Shown here in pieces: positions 34,315 to 43,034 of a DNA stretch of 64,000 nt. How positions within the stretch are numbered: position 1 is the first letter of the stretch; each line of letters starts with the position of its first letter. Source of the DNA: JASGTU01 sp963821815 (GTDB lineage Bacteria; Chloroflexota; Anaerolineae; Caldilineales; Caldilineaceae); NCBI GenBank assembly GCA_963821815.1, contig CAWGFG010000006.1, positions 1,240,001-1,304,000 of the forward strand, given 5' to 3'. The translations under genes and the position numbers were made by a program. Under the pieces are notes generated by a model that saw only the letters and a list, made by a program, of their open reading frames with translations, was not told the DNA's origin and did no database searches.

Positions 34315-37300
34315 ATGATCCGCTGGCAACTCGTCAAATCTGGTCTCAAATACGTCTGGAGTCTGTTCATTATTCTCTCTCTGTGGGCATCGCTTTCGCC
34401 TGTGAAAACGTTGGCTCAGGATGAGGTGATCAGCGCAGAAGTTGTACTTGTACCCAGCGAGCCAGGTGCGGTTCCCGCGTTCGAATTCTCGTCAGATAAT
34501 TTGCCTCCCGCACCCACCGGTTTTCAGTACGCGCTTTGGTCCATGCCCGCTGAAGCCATACCCATGCGGCTTGATGTCCTAGATAAAAACGTGGAGCCCT
34601 ATCGTATCGATGCGCTGGATGATATTTCGTTTGCCCTGACGGAAGGTTTCCAGTTTGCGCTCTCGATAGACAAAGCCGATGACGCCTCACCGGCTGAGCC
34701 GTATCACGTAGTCTCTGTGGCGGCACTGCCATCAGGGCTAGCTTCAGCGCTCTCCGTGGTACTGTCAGACGGGCCTGGATCGCCAGGCGGCTCGCTCCAA
34801 AATGCGCTGACTCAAACTGGAATCGCCCAGCAACATACCGGCTTCATCCAGGACTCCATTAACGATGGCAGCATTATCATGGCCAGGACGCACGCCGAAC
34901 ATGTCGTCAATACGCTTGACGGCGAAACGGGCATGTTCTTCGGCGACCTCAACAGAGACGGTCAAGCGCAGAATCCCGGCGACGGCTATGGCGTGCGCGT
35001 CTATCTTGCCGACGCCTTGAGTGCGCTAAATGATTTGTCGGATGACGCGGACCTTTCGGACGATGAGCGCGAGATCATAAACCAGATGAATGAATCGCTG
35101 AGCGGCGCTCAGTCTTTGGTGGCGGATGCGCGTGAACAGGCGACCAAGCTCTACGCCATCGACACCCTTGATGAGGCTGGCGTCGTTCACGATGATTTGG
35201 CCGATATTCTTGACGAATTGGCGTCCGTAATTCAAGACTCGATTGCTGCCGCGTATTCACTCATTCACTTCACCATCAATATTGATCCGGCGGCATTGAC
35301 GCCACCCATCGAGATGCATGAGATGGGTGACCTACGCCTGCTCAGCGTCATGAACACAGACGGCGCCCTTGATTTTCAGGGCTTCAGCTTCATCCTGACC
35401 GAGTTGCCCGACGTTCTGGTCGAAGTACCGCTTGATGTCTGGGCGATGCAGGCGGATGCTGAACCGGTACTGTTGCATACGGTAGAAGTCGATGAAGCAG
35501 ACGACCCTTATAGTGAACCTATCGACAACAGTATCAGCAACCTGCCCGCACAGATCGGGCTATCCCTTGCCGCGGTCGAAGGCGGGAGCATTGCGCCTGG
35601 TCCTGAACAACTTGTGATGGAGAGTGAACTCTCGCCTGCAGTTGCGAATATCACATCCCTGTTGCTCGAGGATGACGGCAGCAACGGAGCCGGCTCGCTT
35701 CAATTAGCAGCGCAACAGACGGATATCGCGCTAGCCCACACGGGTTTTATTATGGATTCCATTGACGAGGACGACTTGATGCTGGCGCGCAACCATGCGG
35801 AACATACGGTGAACATTCTCGACGGCGAAGGCGGCATGCTCTACGGCGACCTCAATCGCGATGGACAAACACAGAATCCCGGTGATGGCTACGGCGTTCG
35901 AGCCTATCTTCAGGATACAGTGGATGCACTGAGCGGAGTGAGCGACGACGCTACGTTGGATGATGAACAGAAGCAGACTGTAGAGGAGATCCAACAGACG
36001 CTCGACGATGCACTTACCGACGTGAGCGAAGCGCAGGAATTAGCCATCAAGCTTTACGCCATTGACACCAACGATGAAGCCATGTCTGTGCATGATGAGC
36101 TTGAAAGCAAGCTTGACGACCTCATCGGCGCAATACAACATGCTGGCGAACGAACAGTTTCCCTAGCTGTGTATCGCCTAATGGCGGATCCGGCGAATTT
36201 CACCGTTGTCGATCAAGAGATAATCACAACGGACCAACCCGTCGAAACAGGTCAAGACACGGCTCCATCTGACGAATCTGTAGCCACAGACACGACTAAG
36301 CCTATTGAACCAAATGCAACCGAATCGACCGATTTCACCGATACTGCAGAATCAATCATCCCGTCGGACGTGGTCGCTGGGGACGAGTTTGCAGACAGCA
36401 GCGATGCCGACGTCGACCAACCCAAAGAAGCCGAGCAGGAAAACTACGGCGTACGTACTTCTACTCCACCGCCGCCCGATGCTGAACCCGGTGACTCGTG
36501 GACGAACGCTGTCACTGGGAGCACCTTTGTGTTTGTCGCAGGCGACACATTCGAAATGGGATCGGATGCGGACGTTGCTAGCTCGCGCGAGGCGCCCGTG
36601 CATGAGGTCGAGCTGCAAGGCTACTGGCTACAGGCTACCGAAACAACAAATGCACAATATCTACTGTGCGTTGAAGCCGGTGAATGCACCGAACCTGACA
36701 ACGATTTTTGGGGCGACGAGGCGTATACCGATCACCCAGTGACAAATGTGACCTGGGAACAGGCGTCGCAGTACGCCGCATGGAGCAGTGCACGCCTCCC
36801 AACCGAAGCTGAATGGGAAGCGGCATGTCGCGGTTCCGATAGCAGCACCTATCCGTGGGGCGAGGAACAGCCCACGGAACAACTTAGTAATTTCGGCCAA
36901 TCATCGGAAGACACGATGCCGGTTGGCAGCTATCCCGAAGGTGCAACGCCAAACGGAATATTTGATCTAGCTGGCAACGTATGGGAATGGACTTCCAGCA
37001 TGGATATGGCCTATCCCTATGTTGCTGATGACGGTCGTGAAGGCGCAGATGAGGATGCAAAGCGCATCATGCGCGGAGGTTCTTTTTACTACGATCCAAT
37101 GTTGCTGCGCTGCTCCGCGAGAACAGGCGCCAAGTCGAGTACCAGCATACCGCACCTGGGTTTCCGCACGGCGATGGATGCCAGCGAACAGGAGTGGACG
37201 AATCCAGCGGACGGCGCTGTATATGTATACGTGCCAGGCGGCGAATACAGCATCGGTTCCGAATCGGATGAAGCCACGCAACGTGAAGGTCCCGTGCATT

Positions 37301-37884
37301 CGGTCACGGTAGACAGCTTCTGGATGCAGAAGACAGAGACCACAAACGCGCAATACGTGGCGTGTGTCGAGGACGGCGTCTGCGCTGAACCCGACAACGA
37401 CGTGTGGAATGATGCTGCTCATGAAAACCATCCCGTAGCCAACGTCTCGTGGTTCGACGCGCTGGAGTATGGTGAATGGTCCGGCTCGCGACTTCCCACG
37501 GAAGCGGAGTGGGAGATCGCTTGCAGCAGCACTGAACATAACGTCTATCCGTGGGGCAACCTGGCGCCTAGTGACGCACTCGCCAACTACGGAGATGCCA
37601 TCGGCGAAACCACACCAGTTGACAGCTACCCCGATGGGGCTACCGCCAGCGGCATCCAAGACATATCCGGCAACGTCTGGGAGTGGACATCCAGTACGAA
37701 TGACCTGTACCCGTATGACGCCACAGACGGGCGAGAATCGCCGGACGGCAACGAGAGACGCAGTATGCGGGGCGGTTCGTTCTATTATGACGCTATCTTC
37801 CTGCGCTGCTCCGCCAGAACAGGCGTTAATCCGACGACGCAGATTCCACACTTAGGTTTCCGGACCGTGCGTTCGGCACAGTAG
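34315..37884 (+). CDS. Large secreted protein: duplicated unknown module and two FGE-sulfatase-like domains
   Basis: 1189 residues with a signal peptide (about 1-36, ending SPVKTLAQ). An unknown module occurs twice (about 150-320 and 453-625). Each copy has HTGFI.DSI, a 'AR.HAEH..N.LDGE.GM' stretch with spaced histidines, GDLNRDGQ followed by QNPGDGYGVR, and a helical KLYAID segment. DLNRDG looks like a calcium-binding loop. Two FGE-like domains follow (about 725-950 and 958-1189) with RLPTEAEWE, GNVWEWTSS and MRGGSFYYD. Each ends in LRCSARTG, so one cysteine of the formylglycine-enzyme pair is present and the other missing. They are probably binding folds, not converting enzymes. GAGAGGA precedes the ATG. 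Confidence 0.88.
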   Translation: MIRWQLVKSGLKYVWSLFIILSLWASLSPVKTLAQDEVISAEVVLVPSEPGAVPAFEFSSDNLPPAPTGFQYALWSMPAEAIPMRLDVLDKNVEPYRIDALDDISFALTEGFQFALSIDKADDASPAEPYHVVSVAALPSGLASALSVVLSDGPGSPGGSLQNALTQTGIAQQHTGFIQDSINDGSIIMARTHAEHVVNTLDGETGMFFGDLNRDGQAQNPGDGYGVRVYLADALSALNDLSDDADLSDDEREIINQMNESLSGAQSLVADAREQATKLYAIDTLDEAGVVHDDLADILDELASVIQDSIAAAYSLIHFTINIDPAALTPPIEMHEMGDLRLLSVMNTDGALDFQGFSFILTELPDVLVEVPLDVWAMQADAEPVLLHTVEVDEADDPYSEPIDNSISNLPAQIGLSLAAVEGGSIAPGPEQLVMESELSPAVANITSLLLEDDGSNGAGSLQLAAQQTDIALAHTGFIMDSIDEDDLMLARNHAEHTVNILDGEGGMLYGDLNRDGQTQNPGDGYGVRAYLQDTVDALSGVSDDATLDDEQKQTVEEIQQTLDDALTDVSEAQELAIKLYAIDTNDEAMSVHDELESKLDDLIGAIQHAGERTVSLAVYRLMADPANFTVVDQEIITTDQPVETGQDTAPSDESVATDTTKPIEPNATESTDFTDTAESIIPSDVVAGDEFADSSDADVDQPKEAEQENYGVRTSTPPPPDAEPGDSWTNAVTGSTFVFVAGDTFEMGSDADVASSREAPVHEVELQGYWLQATETTNAQYLLCVEAGECTEPDNDFWGDEAYTDHPVTNVTWEQASQYAAWSSARLPTEAEWEAACRGSDSSTYPWGEEQPTEQLSNFGQSSEDTMPVGSYPEGATPNGIFDLAGNVWEWTSSMDMAYPYVADDGREGADEDAKRIMRGGSFYYDPMLLRCSARTGAKSSTSIPHLGFRTAMDASEQEWTNPADGAVYVYVPGGEYSIGSESDEATQREGPVHSVTVDSFWMQKTETTNAQYVACVEDGVCAEPDNDVWNDAAHENHPVANVSWFDALEYGEWSGSRLPTEAEWEIACSSTEHNVYPWGNLAPSDALANYGDAIGETTPVDSYPDGATASGIQDISGNVWEWTSSTNDLYPYDATDGRESPDGNERRSMRGGSFYYDAIFLRCSARTGVNPTTQIPHLGFRTVRSAQ

Positions 37885-37937
37885 AGACTGATTCGTACGC
37901 AGACGGCGACGGGAGAGCATCACAAAGAGGTGCAGTT

Positions 37938-39455
37938 ATGAGCAGTAGAGGACCAGGATATTGGGATGATTTCCCCGATACCTACCGTAATGAACAGATT
38001 CAAACCATCGCCCGCTGGATTGCATTGGGAGAGAGCGGTGTTGTGGTCGGCGGCAGCGGAGCCGGCAAATCGAATGTTGTCGGTTTCATAACCACCCGCT
38101 TGGATGTGGTTGAGAAGTATCTGCCATATGACATTGATGACTATGTCTTCATCCACATGGATGTCAACGCATTGCCCAAGATCAACACACCATTCTTCTA
38201 CCGGTCCATGCTGCTCGGGCTGCAGAATGCGGCTCGAAAGATAGACCCGGCACTACACGCCGAAATCAAGAGTGCATCGGAGATGCTCATTAGTCTGGAT
38301 GATACGCTCGGTCTGCAGTTTGTGCTGCAACAGGCGCACGAATTGCTCGTTGGCGAAGCCGGGAAACGCATCGTATGGTATATCGATCGTTTCGACGAAG
38401 CACTACTCCAGCTTGAACCGTACACGCTCAACAGCCTTCGCAGCCTACGAGACACGCCCACCTTAAAGGGAAATCTTTCCTACATAGTCTTCACGCGACA
38501 TCCCTTAGCAAGGTTGAAGCACCCGCGCGACTACGACGAATTTCATGAAATCATGGTACCTAACACCTGCTGGATCGGCCCTATGGCGCCGAGAGACGCC
38601 CGGCTTATTGCCGAACAGATGGCTGAGCGGAACGATGTCCACTTCAGCGAAGACGCCATCGAACTCCTGCTGCAACTCAGCGGCAACCTTCCCGCCTTTA
38701 TGAAGGCAGCCAGTACTGCATTGGCTACAGGACACCTGAAACCGGGAGAGCCTGCGCAGGTGTGGCTGGATGAAATTCTGGATTCCCAGTCGATTGTGCG
38801 GAACTGCCAGGAGATGTGGGATGACCTGACGAATGAGGAACAGTCGGCGCTAATTGATGTGGCAGCAGGAGCGCCAGAACTGGAAATTGATGCCGGTGCG
38901 CTTCGCTATCTGGTTGAATCAAACCTGGTTGTAAGACAGTATGGTCAAAATGGTAACACGCAGTTGCGTGTTTTCTCGCCCATTTTCGAGTTATTTGTGA
39001 TTCGACAGCGCATGACCATCAGCAACGACATCAGCCTGGATCCGTCGACTGGCGCCCTGACGGTCAATGACCGCGTCATGCCGGTGAAGCTGTCCGCGCC
39101 GGAATCGCAGTTGCTCGCTTATCTTATTGAGCACAAAGGCGAGACCTGTGCAGAACAGACGTTGGCATCACGGCTGGTAGTATCCGACAGGAACGGCGCT
39201 GGACAGCGAGAGGTTACCAAGATCATTGACGAACTAAGGCAAAAGATACAGCTCGATCCCGTCAACGGTGTGTTGCTGCAAGAGGTGAACGGTTCAGGTT
39301 TCCGCCTGATTGATGTGGCACAACTATCCAAAATGCACATCAGCATTGATGAGGACAGGTTTCAAGAACAGGTACAAAAAATCGTAGAATCAGATTTCTT
39401 CCGCGATCTAGAATCTAAAGCGCGACGCATGCGACAAGAAAGAGACGATAGCTAA
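37938..39455 (+). CDS. P-loop ATPase with C-terminal OmpR-type winged helix
   Basis: This 505-residue cytoplasmic protein has a Walker A GGSGAGKS at residues 38-45, a probable Walker B in VWYIDRFDEALL (about residue 148) and a sensor-like VFTRHPLARLK segment. It continues with a helical region and a winged helix (about 375-460) of the OmpR/PhoB type: LSAPESQLLAYLIEHKGETC and QREVTKIIDELRQKI, with the wing GSGFRLIDV. The layout is that of STAND/AAA-type regulators that couple NTP hydrolysis to DNA or protein binding. It stands directly before the second kinase gene (one base apart), so it is probably a working partner of that kinase. Confidence 0.87.
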   Translation: MSSRGPGYWDDFPDTYRNEQIQTIARWIALGESGVVVGGSGAGKSNVVGFITTRLDVVEKYLPYDIDDYVFIHMDVNALPKINTPFFYRSMLLGLQNAARKIDPALHAEIKSASEMLISLDDTLGLQFVLQQAHELLVGEAGKRIVWYIDRFDEALLQLEPYTLNSLRSLRDTPTLKGNLSYIVFTRHPLARLKHPRDYDEFHEIMVPNTCWIGPMAPRDARLIAEQMAERNDVHFSEDAIELLLQLSGNLPAFMKAASTALATGHLKPGEPAQVWLDEILDSQSIVRNCQEMWDDLTNEEQSALIDVAAGAPELEIDAGALRYLVESNLVVRQYGQNGNTQLRVFSPIFELFVIRQRMTISNDISLDPSTGALTVNDRVMPVKLSAPESQLLAYLIEHKGETCAEQTLASRLVVSDRNGAGQREVTKIIDELRQKIQLDPVNGVLLQEVNGSGFRLIDVAQLSKMHISIDEDRFQEQVQKIVESDFFRDLESKARRMRQERDDS

Positions 39456-39456
39456 C

Positions 39457-42400
39457 GTGAACTCAAATGAACCAAATCGCGGCCCGTCCGGCCGCGGCAA
39501 CGGTGGTAAACCGCAAGTACGTACTACTCCGGGAATCGTTCTGACTCCAGAACAAATTGCGCTGCTGCATCAAGCGTTTGCGGATGAACAGGTTATCCTT
39601 GTCAAAGAGGAATTCCGCTCTGGCTACAGCGGCGCAGTCGTGATCCTGGTCTCTGTCGGGGCGGGTCGCGCTCCGTTGGTTGTGAAGTTCGCGCACCCCC
39701 ACGATTTGCAGCAGGAGTACAACGCATACACGGAATTCGTACGCCAGGTTTCGCCACAGAATATCGCTCATCTGCAAGGCGAACCTCTGATTTCCGAAGA
39801 GGGCCAGCTTGGTATGCTGCAGTATTCGTTCGCCGGCGGGGAATCACATCTGCCAACCAACAGCCTGCAAGCGTATTACGAGACCAACGGCGCCGATGAA
39901 ACCTCGGCCGTGCTCAACCGCATCTTTCGGGTATATGGCCGTCACTGGTGGGCCAACAACCGCGCTGAATCGTATGTTTTGGATGAGTTCTACGACCGTT
40001 TGCTGCCCGTACATCTTCAGGCGAAACCGGCCCTTGAAAAGAAGTCGCCCGATCATACGATTCGCGCTGGTTCGAGCAGTGTCCTTATCGCGGAAAAAGC
40101 CAAAATCGGTGAAACCATCTTGCTGGAAAATCTGCAGGTCACCAAGTCCCGCGGCGGTGGACGCCGGCTCACCTTGCGCGCCGATCCGCCGGAGAATGAA
40201 GCCTCAGCAGCATTGCGTATTCGTGTCGAATCCAACTCAACATCAGAGTACGTACCCGGTGATGTTGTGGATTCAATGCTGGTAGAAGTAACCGCGACAC
40301 GCATGACCTTGCTCGGTGATGCAGCCAAGGCTGCTATGCCAGGTTTTGACCCGGACGCCAGCCAGTTTACCATGCCGCTCAGCAACGGCACTTCGTCGGA
40401 TAGCAGCGGTATCGTGCTGCCGAATCCACTGAAACGCCTGCCAGTACAGCTATACACTGTAGTGGAAACTAAGATGTCAGTCATCCACGGCGATCTGAAT
40501 CTGCAAAACATTCTGGTGGATGCGCCGACAGGCTTTTCGTGGCTCATAGATTTCGCAGAAACGCGCTACGGCCCGACACTGCTCGACATCCAGCGGCTCG
40601 AAGTACAGGTCATCACGAAACTGATGCCGGGGCATGGTGAGATCCCCCTGGCGGCGCTGGTAGAGATGATGACCCGCCTGCACGCAGATCCGCCGCTACC
40701 GGCTCCGCCCCAAGAAGCGCTGCAGGAGCCCTATACCCTGCTGGTGACGCTACGCAGATTGGCTCGCCAGTACTTGATGGACGATCTAGACTGGAATGAA
40801 TACTATTTCGGACTTGTTGTCGCATTGGTCGGCGCGCTGAAATACGACGAACTGGACAATGCTGCGCGACGGCTGGCGTTGGTCAGCGCAGCGTCGGCAG
40901 ACAGCCTCATCGGACAACCGCTGCACACTGAAGTTGACACGAATACGACAGAGATGGTGGCTGCGGTTGTAATGCCGACCACGCCCATCGATTCGGAGGA
41001 GGATAGTGTCGCCACCGATGCGCCGGTCGTTGCCGGTAAAGCAGATCTATCTGCAGAGGACACAACAAGTGACATGCCCGCTGCAGAACCAGAGCCGCAG
41101 AAGACGGCGCCTGTTGCAGCCGCGCCGCCGCTACCTCCAAGCACGGCCGCTACTGCCAGTCCGCCAGTTCAAGGAGAAACGCAACCATCCAGCGCAAAGG
41201 GCAATCGCAACATGGCGGGAATTGCCATCGGCGCCATTGCAGTGCTGTTGATACTCGTTGGCGGTTTCTTTATTGCCACACGTATGGGAGCGAGTAACGA
41301 GGAGGCATCGACACATCACGAGCAGGAGTTAGCAGACGCCGTCGCCGCGACTGAGCACGCCTCCGAAAATGCGAACAACTCGAACCAAACAGGTTCAGCT
41401 GCAACAAGCGGTAACGCAGACCCGCCTGCATCGTCCGACTCCGGCTCAACCGCATCTGGCGTAGTCGTGGCGGACAGTGGAACGCCGGCAGTATCAGAAG
41501 CTGGCGCACCATCCGCAGGTACAACAGCTGCCGCCTCCGCAACGCCCGAGGCGGTGGTACCGGTTGTCGCAGCGGGCGTCGATTCCGGAGGTGCCACTCT
41601 CACTACCGAGGCAGCAGAACCGACGGCGACGTCAAGCATAGGCGCTGAAACAGAGACTGCCAGTTCGTCTACGTCTACCGTCGAAGCGCAGGCAAGTGGA
41701 ACTGCGAAACCGCCGGTCGAAACGCTAAGCGCCTCTGGAAGCTTAGCCATTTCGCAATCGGGGACACCAACTGCAAGCGGCAGTGACAAAGTCACGACCG
41801 AAGCCTCACCAGCCTCGCTGAAACCGCGCTTTACGCTGAACGTGCGCTCCGGTCCGAGTACAGATTTCGCAGTAATGGACAGTCTCACCACCGGAGAGGC
41901 AGTCGACATACTAGCAAGCGCGATTTCCGGCGGCGATGAATGGTATCAGATCGAGATGCCGAACGGCGAAGCAGGTTGGATCACTGGCAACGAGTCGTTG
42001 GTTGAGGTCAGCGGCGCAGCCAACGTAAAGAAGATGACCGCTGCCGACTTGCCGAAGCTACCGACCGCAGTTCCTGGGCTGGCTTCAGTATCAAGTCCGT
42101 CAAGGTCACAAACGCTGTCAGGCAACATCTACTACTCAGCTTCCTCACCGGCAGGTCGAGATGGCATCTATCGCGTTCCGGCAACGGGCGGCAACTCTGA
42201 GCTCGTCGTATCTAGCGCAAGACAGCCGGCTGTCTCTCCGGATGGCGAATGGCTGGCATATAAGAGTCTGGACAATAACAGCCTCGGCCTCTCGGGATAT
42301 GAACTGACGAACGGCCGAACCGTGCGTTACGCATCTGCGCCAGAGGACAGTTTGCCTAACTGGGATTCCGGCGGCACGCAGGTCATCTATACGAGCAATC

Positions 42401-42909
42401 GTGAAGGGGACCGCGACTTCCGCATTTATTACGGCGTAGCGAGCTCACAGCTTGGACGGGGCACCGATCCAAACTGGATGCCGAATGGTAATAAAATCGT
42501 CTTCCGAGGATGCGACGTATCAGGATCCCAGTGCGGACTATGGACGATGTCGCCAAACGGAAGCGACCGTCAGAAACTAACTGACGTCTCCAGCGATTCG
42601 AGGCCGAAATGGTCGCAGGATGGCAAGTCGGTCGTGTTCATGAGCTCTGGTCGCGACGGCAACTGGGAGATCTACAGCGTGGACGTTGCGACCGGTACCG
42701 TCACTCGGTTAACCAACAGCCCGTCCAATGACGGTCTGCCGGTATTCAGCCCTGATGGCTCGCATATTGCATTCGTGACGAACCGCAGCTCGAGCGGCGC
42801 ATGGGAAATCCGGGTCATGCCGAGCAGTGGCGGTGACGCGGACTTGGTGACGACCATATCTGGTAACCTATCAGATTGGCTCTCCGAAGGAATCGACTGG
42901 ACCAACTGA
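39457..42909 (+). CDS. Membrane protein with APH-like kinase domain, SH3b and PD40 beta-propeller domains
   Basis: 1150 residues from a GTG one base after the preceding stop. The kinase-like domain (1-480) is a close paralogue of that at 29.8 kb: GYSGA loop (56-60), Lys77 in VVKFAHP, HGDLNLQN (344-351) and Asp365 in IDFAE. A beta-rich insert lies near residues 195-300. A membrane helix (about 587-608) is followed by a long Ser/Thr/Ala linker, an SH3b domain (about 790-850: LNVRSGPSTDFAVMDSL, EWYQIEMPNGEAGWI) and TolB/PD40-type repeats (about 888-1150: 'SPDG..(I/L)A(F/Y)'). The kinase lies inside and the propeller outside. Substrate unknown. The close paralogy and co-orientation bracket the locus. 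Confidence 0.88.
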   Translation: MNSNEPNRGPSGRGNGGKPQVRTTPGIVLTPEQIALLHQAFADEQVILVKEEFRSGYSGAVVILVSVGAGRAPLVVKFAHPHDLQQEYNAYTEFVRQVSPQNIAHLQGEPLISEEGQLGMLQYSFAGGESHLPTNSLQAYYETNGADETSAVLNRIFRVYGRHWWANNRAESYVLDEFYDRLLPVHLQAKPALEKKSPDHTIRAGSSSVLIAEKAKIGETILLENLQVTKSRGGGRRLTLRADPPENEASAALRIRVESNSTSEYVPGDVVDSMLVEVTATRMTLLGDAAKAAMPGFDPDASQFTMPLSNGTSSDSSGIVLPNPLKRLPVQLYTVVETKMSVIHGDLNLQNILVDAPTGFSWLIDFAETRYGPTLLDIQRLEVQVITKLMPGHGEIPLAALVEMMTRLHADPPLPAPPQEALQEPYTLLVTLRRLARQYLMDDLDWNEYYFGLVVALVGALKYDELDNAARRLALVSAASADSLIGQPLHTEVDTNTTEMVAAVVMPTTPIDSEEDSVATDAPVVAGKADLSAEDTTSDMPAAEPEPQKTAPVAAAPPLPPSTAATASPPVQGETQPSSAKGNRNMAGIAIGAIAVLLILVGGFFIATRMGASNEEASTHHEQELADAVAATEHASENANNSNQTGSAATSGNADPPASSDSGSTASGVVVADSGTPAVSEAGAPSAGTTAAASATPEAVVPVVAAGVDSGGATLTTEAAEPTATSSIGAETETASSSTSTVEAQASGTAKPPVETLSASGSLAISQSGTPTASGSDKVTTEASPASLKPRFTLNVRSGPSTDFAVMDSLTTGEAVDILASAISGGDEWYQIEMPNGEAGWITGNESLVEVSGAANVKKMTAADLPKLPTAVPGLASVSSPSRSQTLSGNIYYSASSPAGRDGIYRVPATGGNSELVVSSARQPAVSPDGEWLAYKSLDNNSLGLSGYELTNGRTVRYASAPEDSLPNWDSGGTQVIYTSNREGDRDFRIYYGVASSQLGRGTDPNWMPNGNKIVFRGCDVSGSQCGLWTMSPNGSDRQKLTDVSSDSRPKWSQDGKSVVFMSSGRDGNWEIYSVDVATGTVTRLTNSPSNDGLPVFSPDGSHIAFVTNRSSSGAWEIRVMPSSGGDADLVTTISGNLSDWLSEGIDWTN

Positions 42910-42923
42910 ATCAGGTCTCACTG

Positions 42924-42967
42924 CACGGGCGCACGCCCCCGATTGCGGATGGGAACGTGCGCCCGTG
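42924..42967 (+). terminator. Strong hairpin after the kinase/FGE locus
   Basis: CACGGGCGCACG (42924-42935) pairs perfectly with CGTGCGCCCGTG (42956-42967) around a 20-base loop that can itself pair partly. It starts 15 bases after the last stop of the locus. No T-tract follows, so it may be a Rho-independent terminator of weak type or an mRNA 3' end stabiliser. Confidence 0.6.
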
Positions 42968-43034
42968 TACTATGTCTTCGACAATGCATTCGGCGACAAA
43001 TCGAATAAAACCTAACACAACTAACGGACAGAGT

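Noticed and set aside
36967..37851. Long minus-strand open frame of 294 codons
   Set aside because: It lies opposite the two FGE-like domains, whose family motifs are clear on the plus strand.
42876..43034. Upstream extension of the ltrA frame
   Set aside because: It overlaps the end of the kinase gene and the hairpin at 42924-42967. The LtrA family begins after the ATG at 43035.
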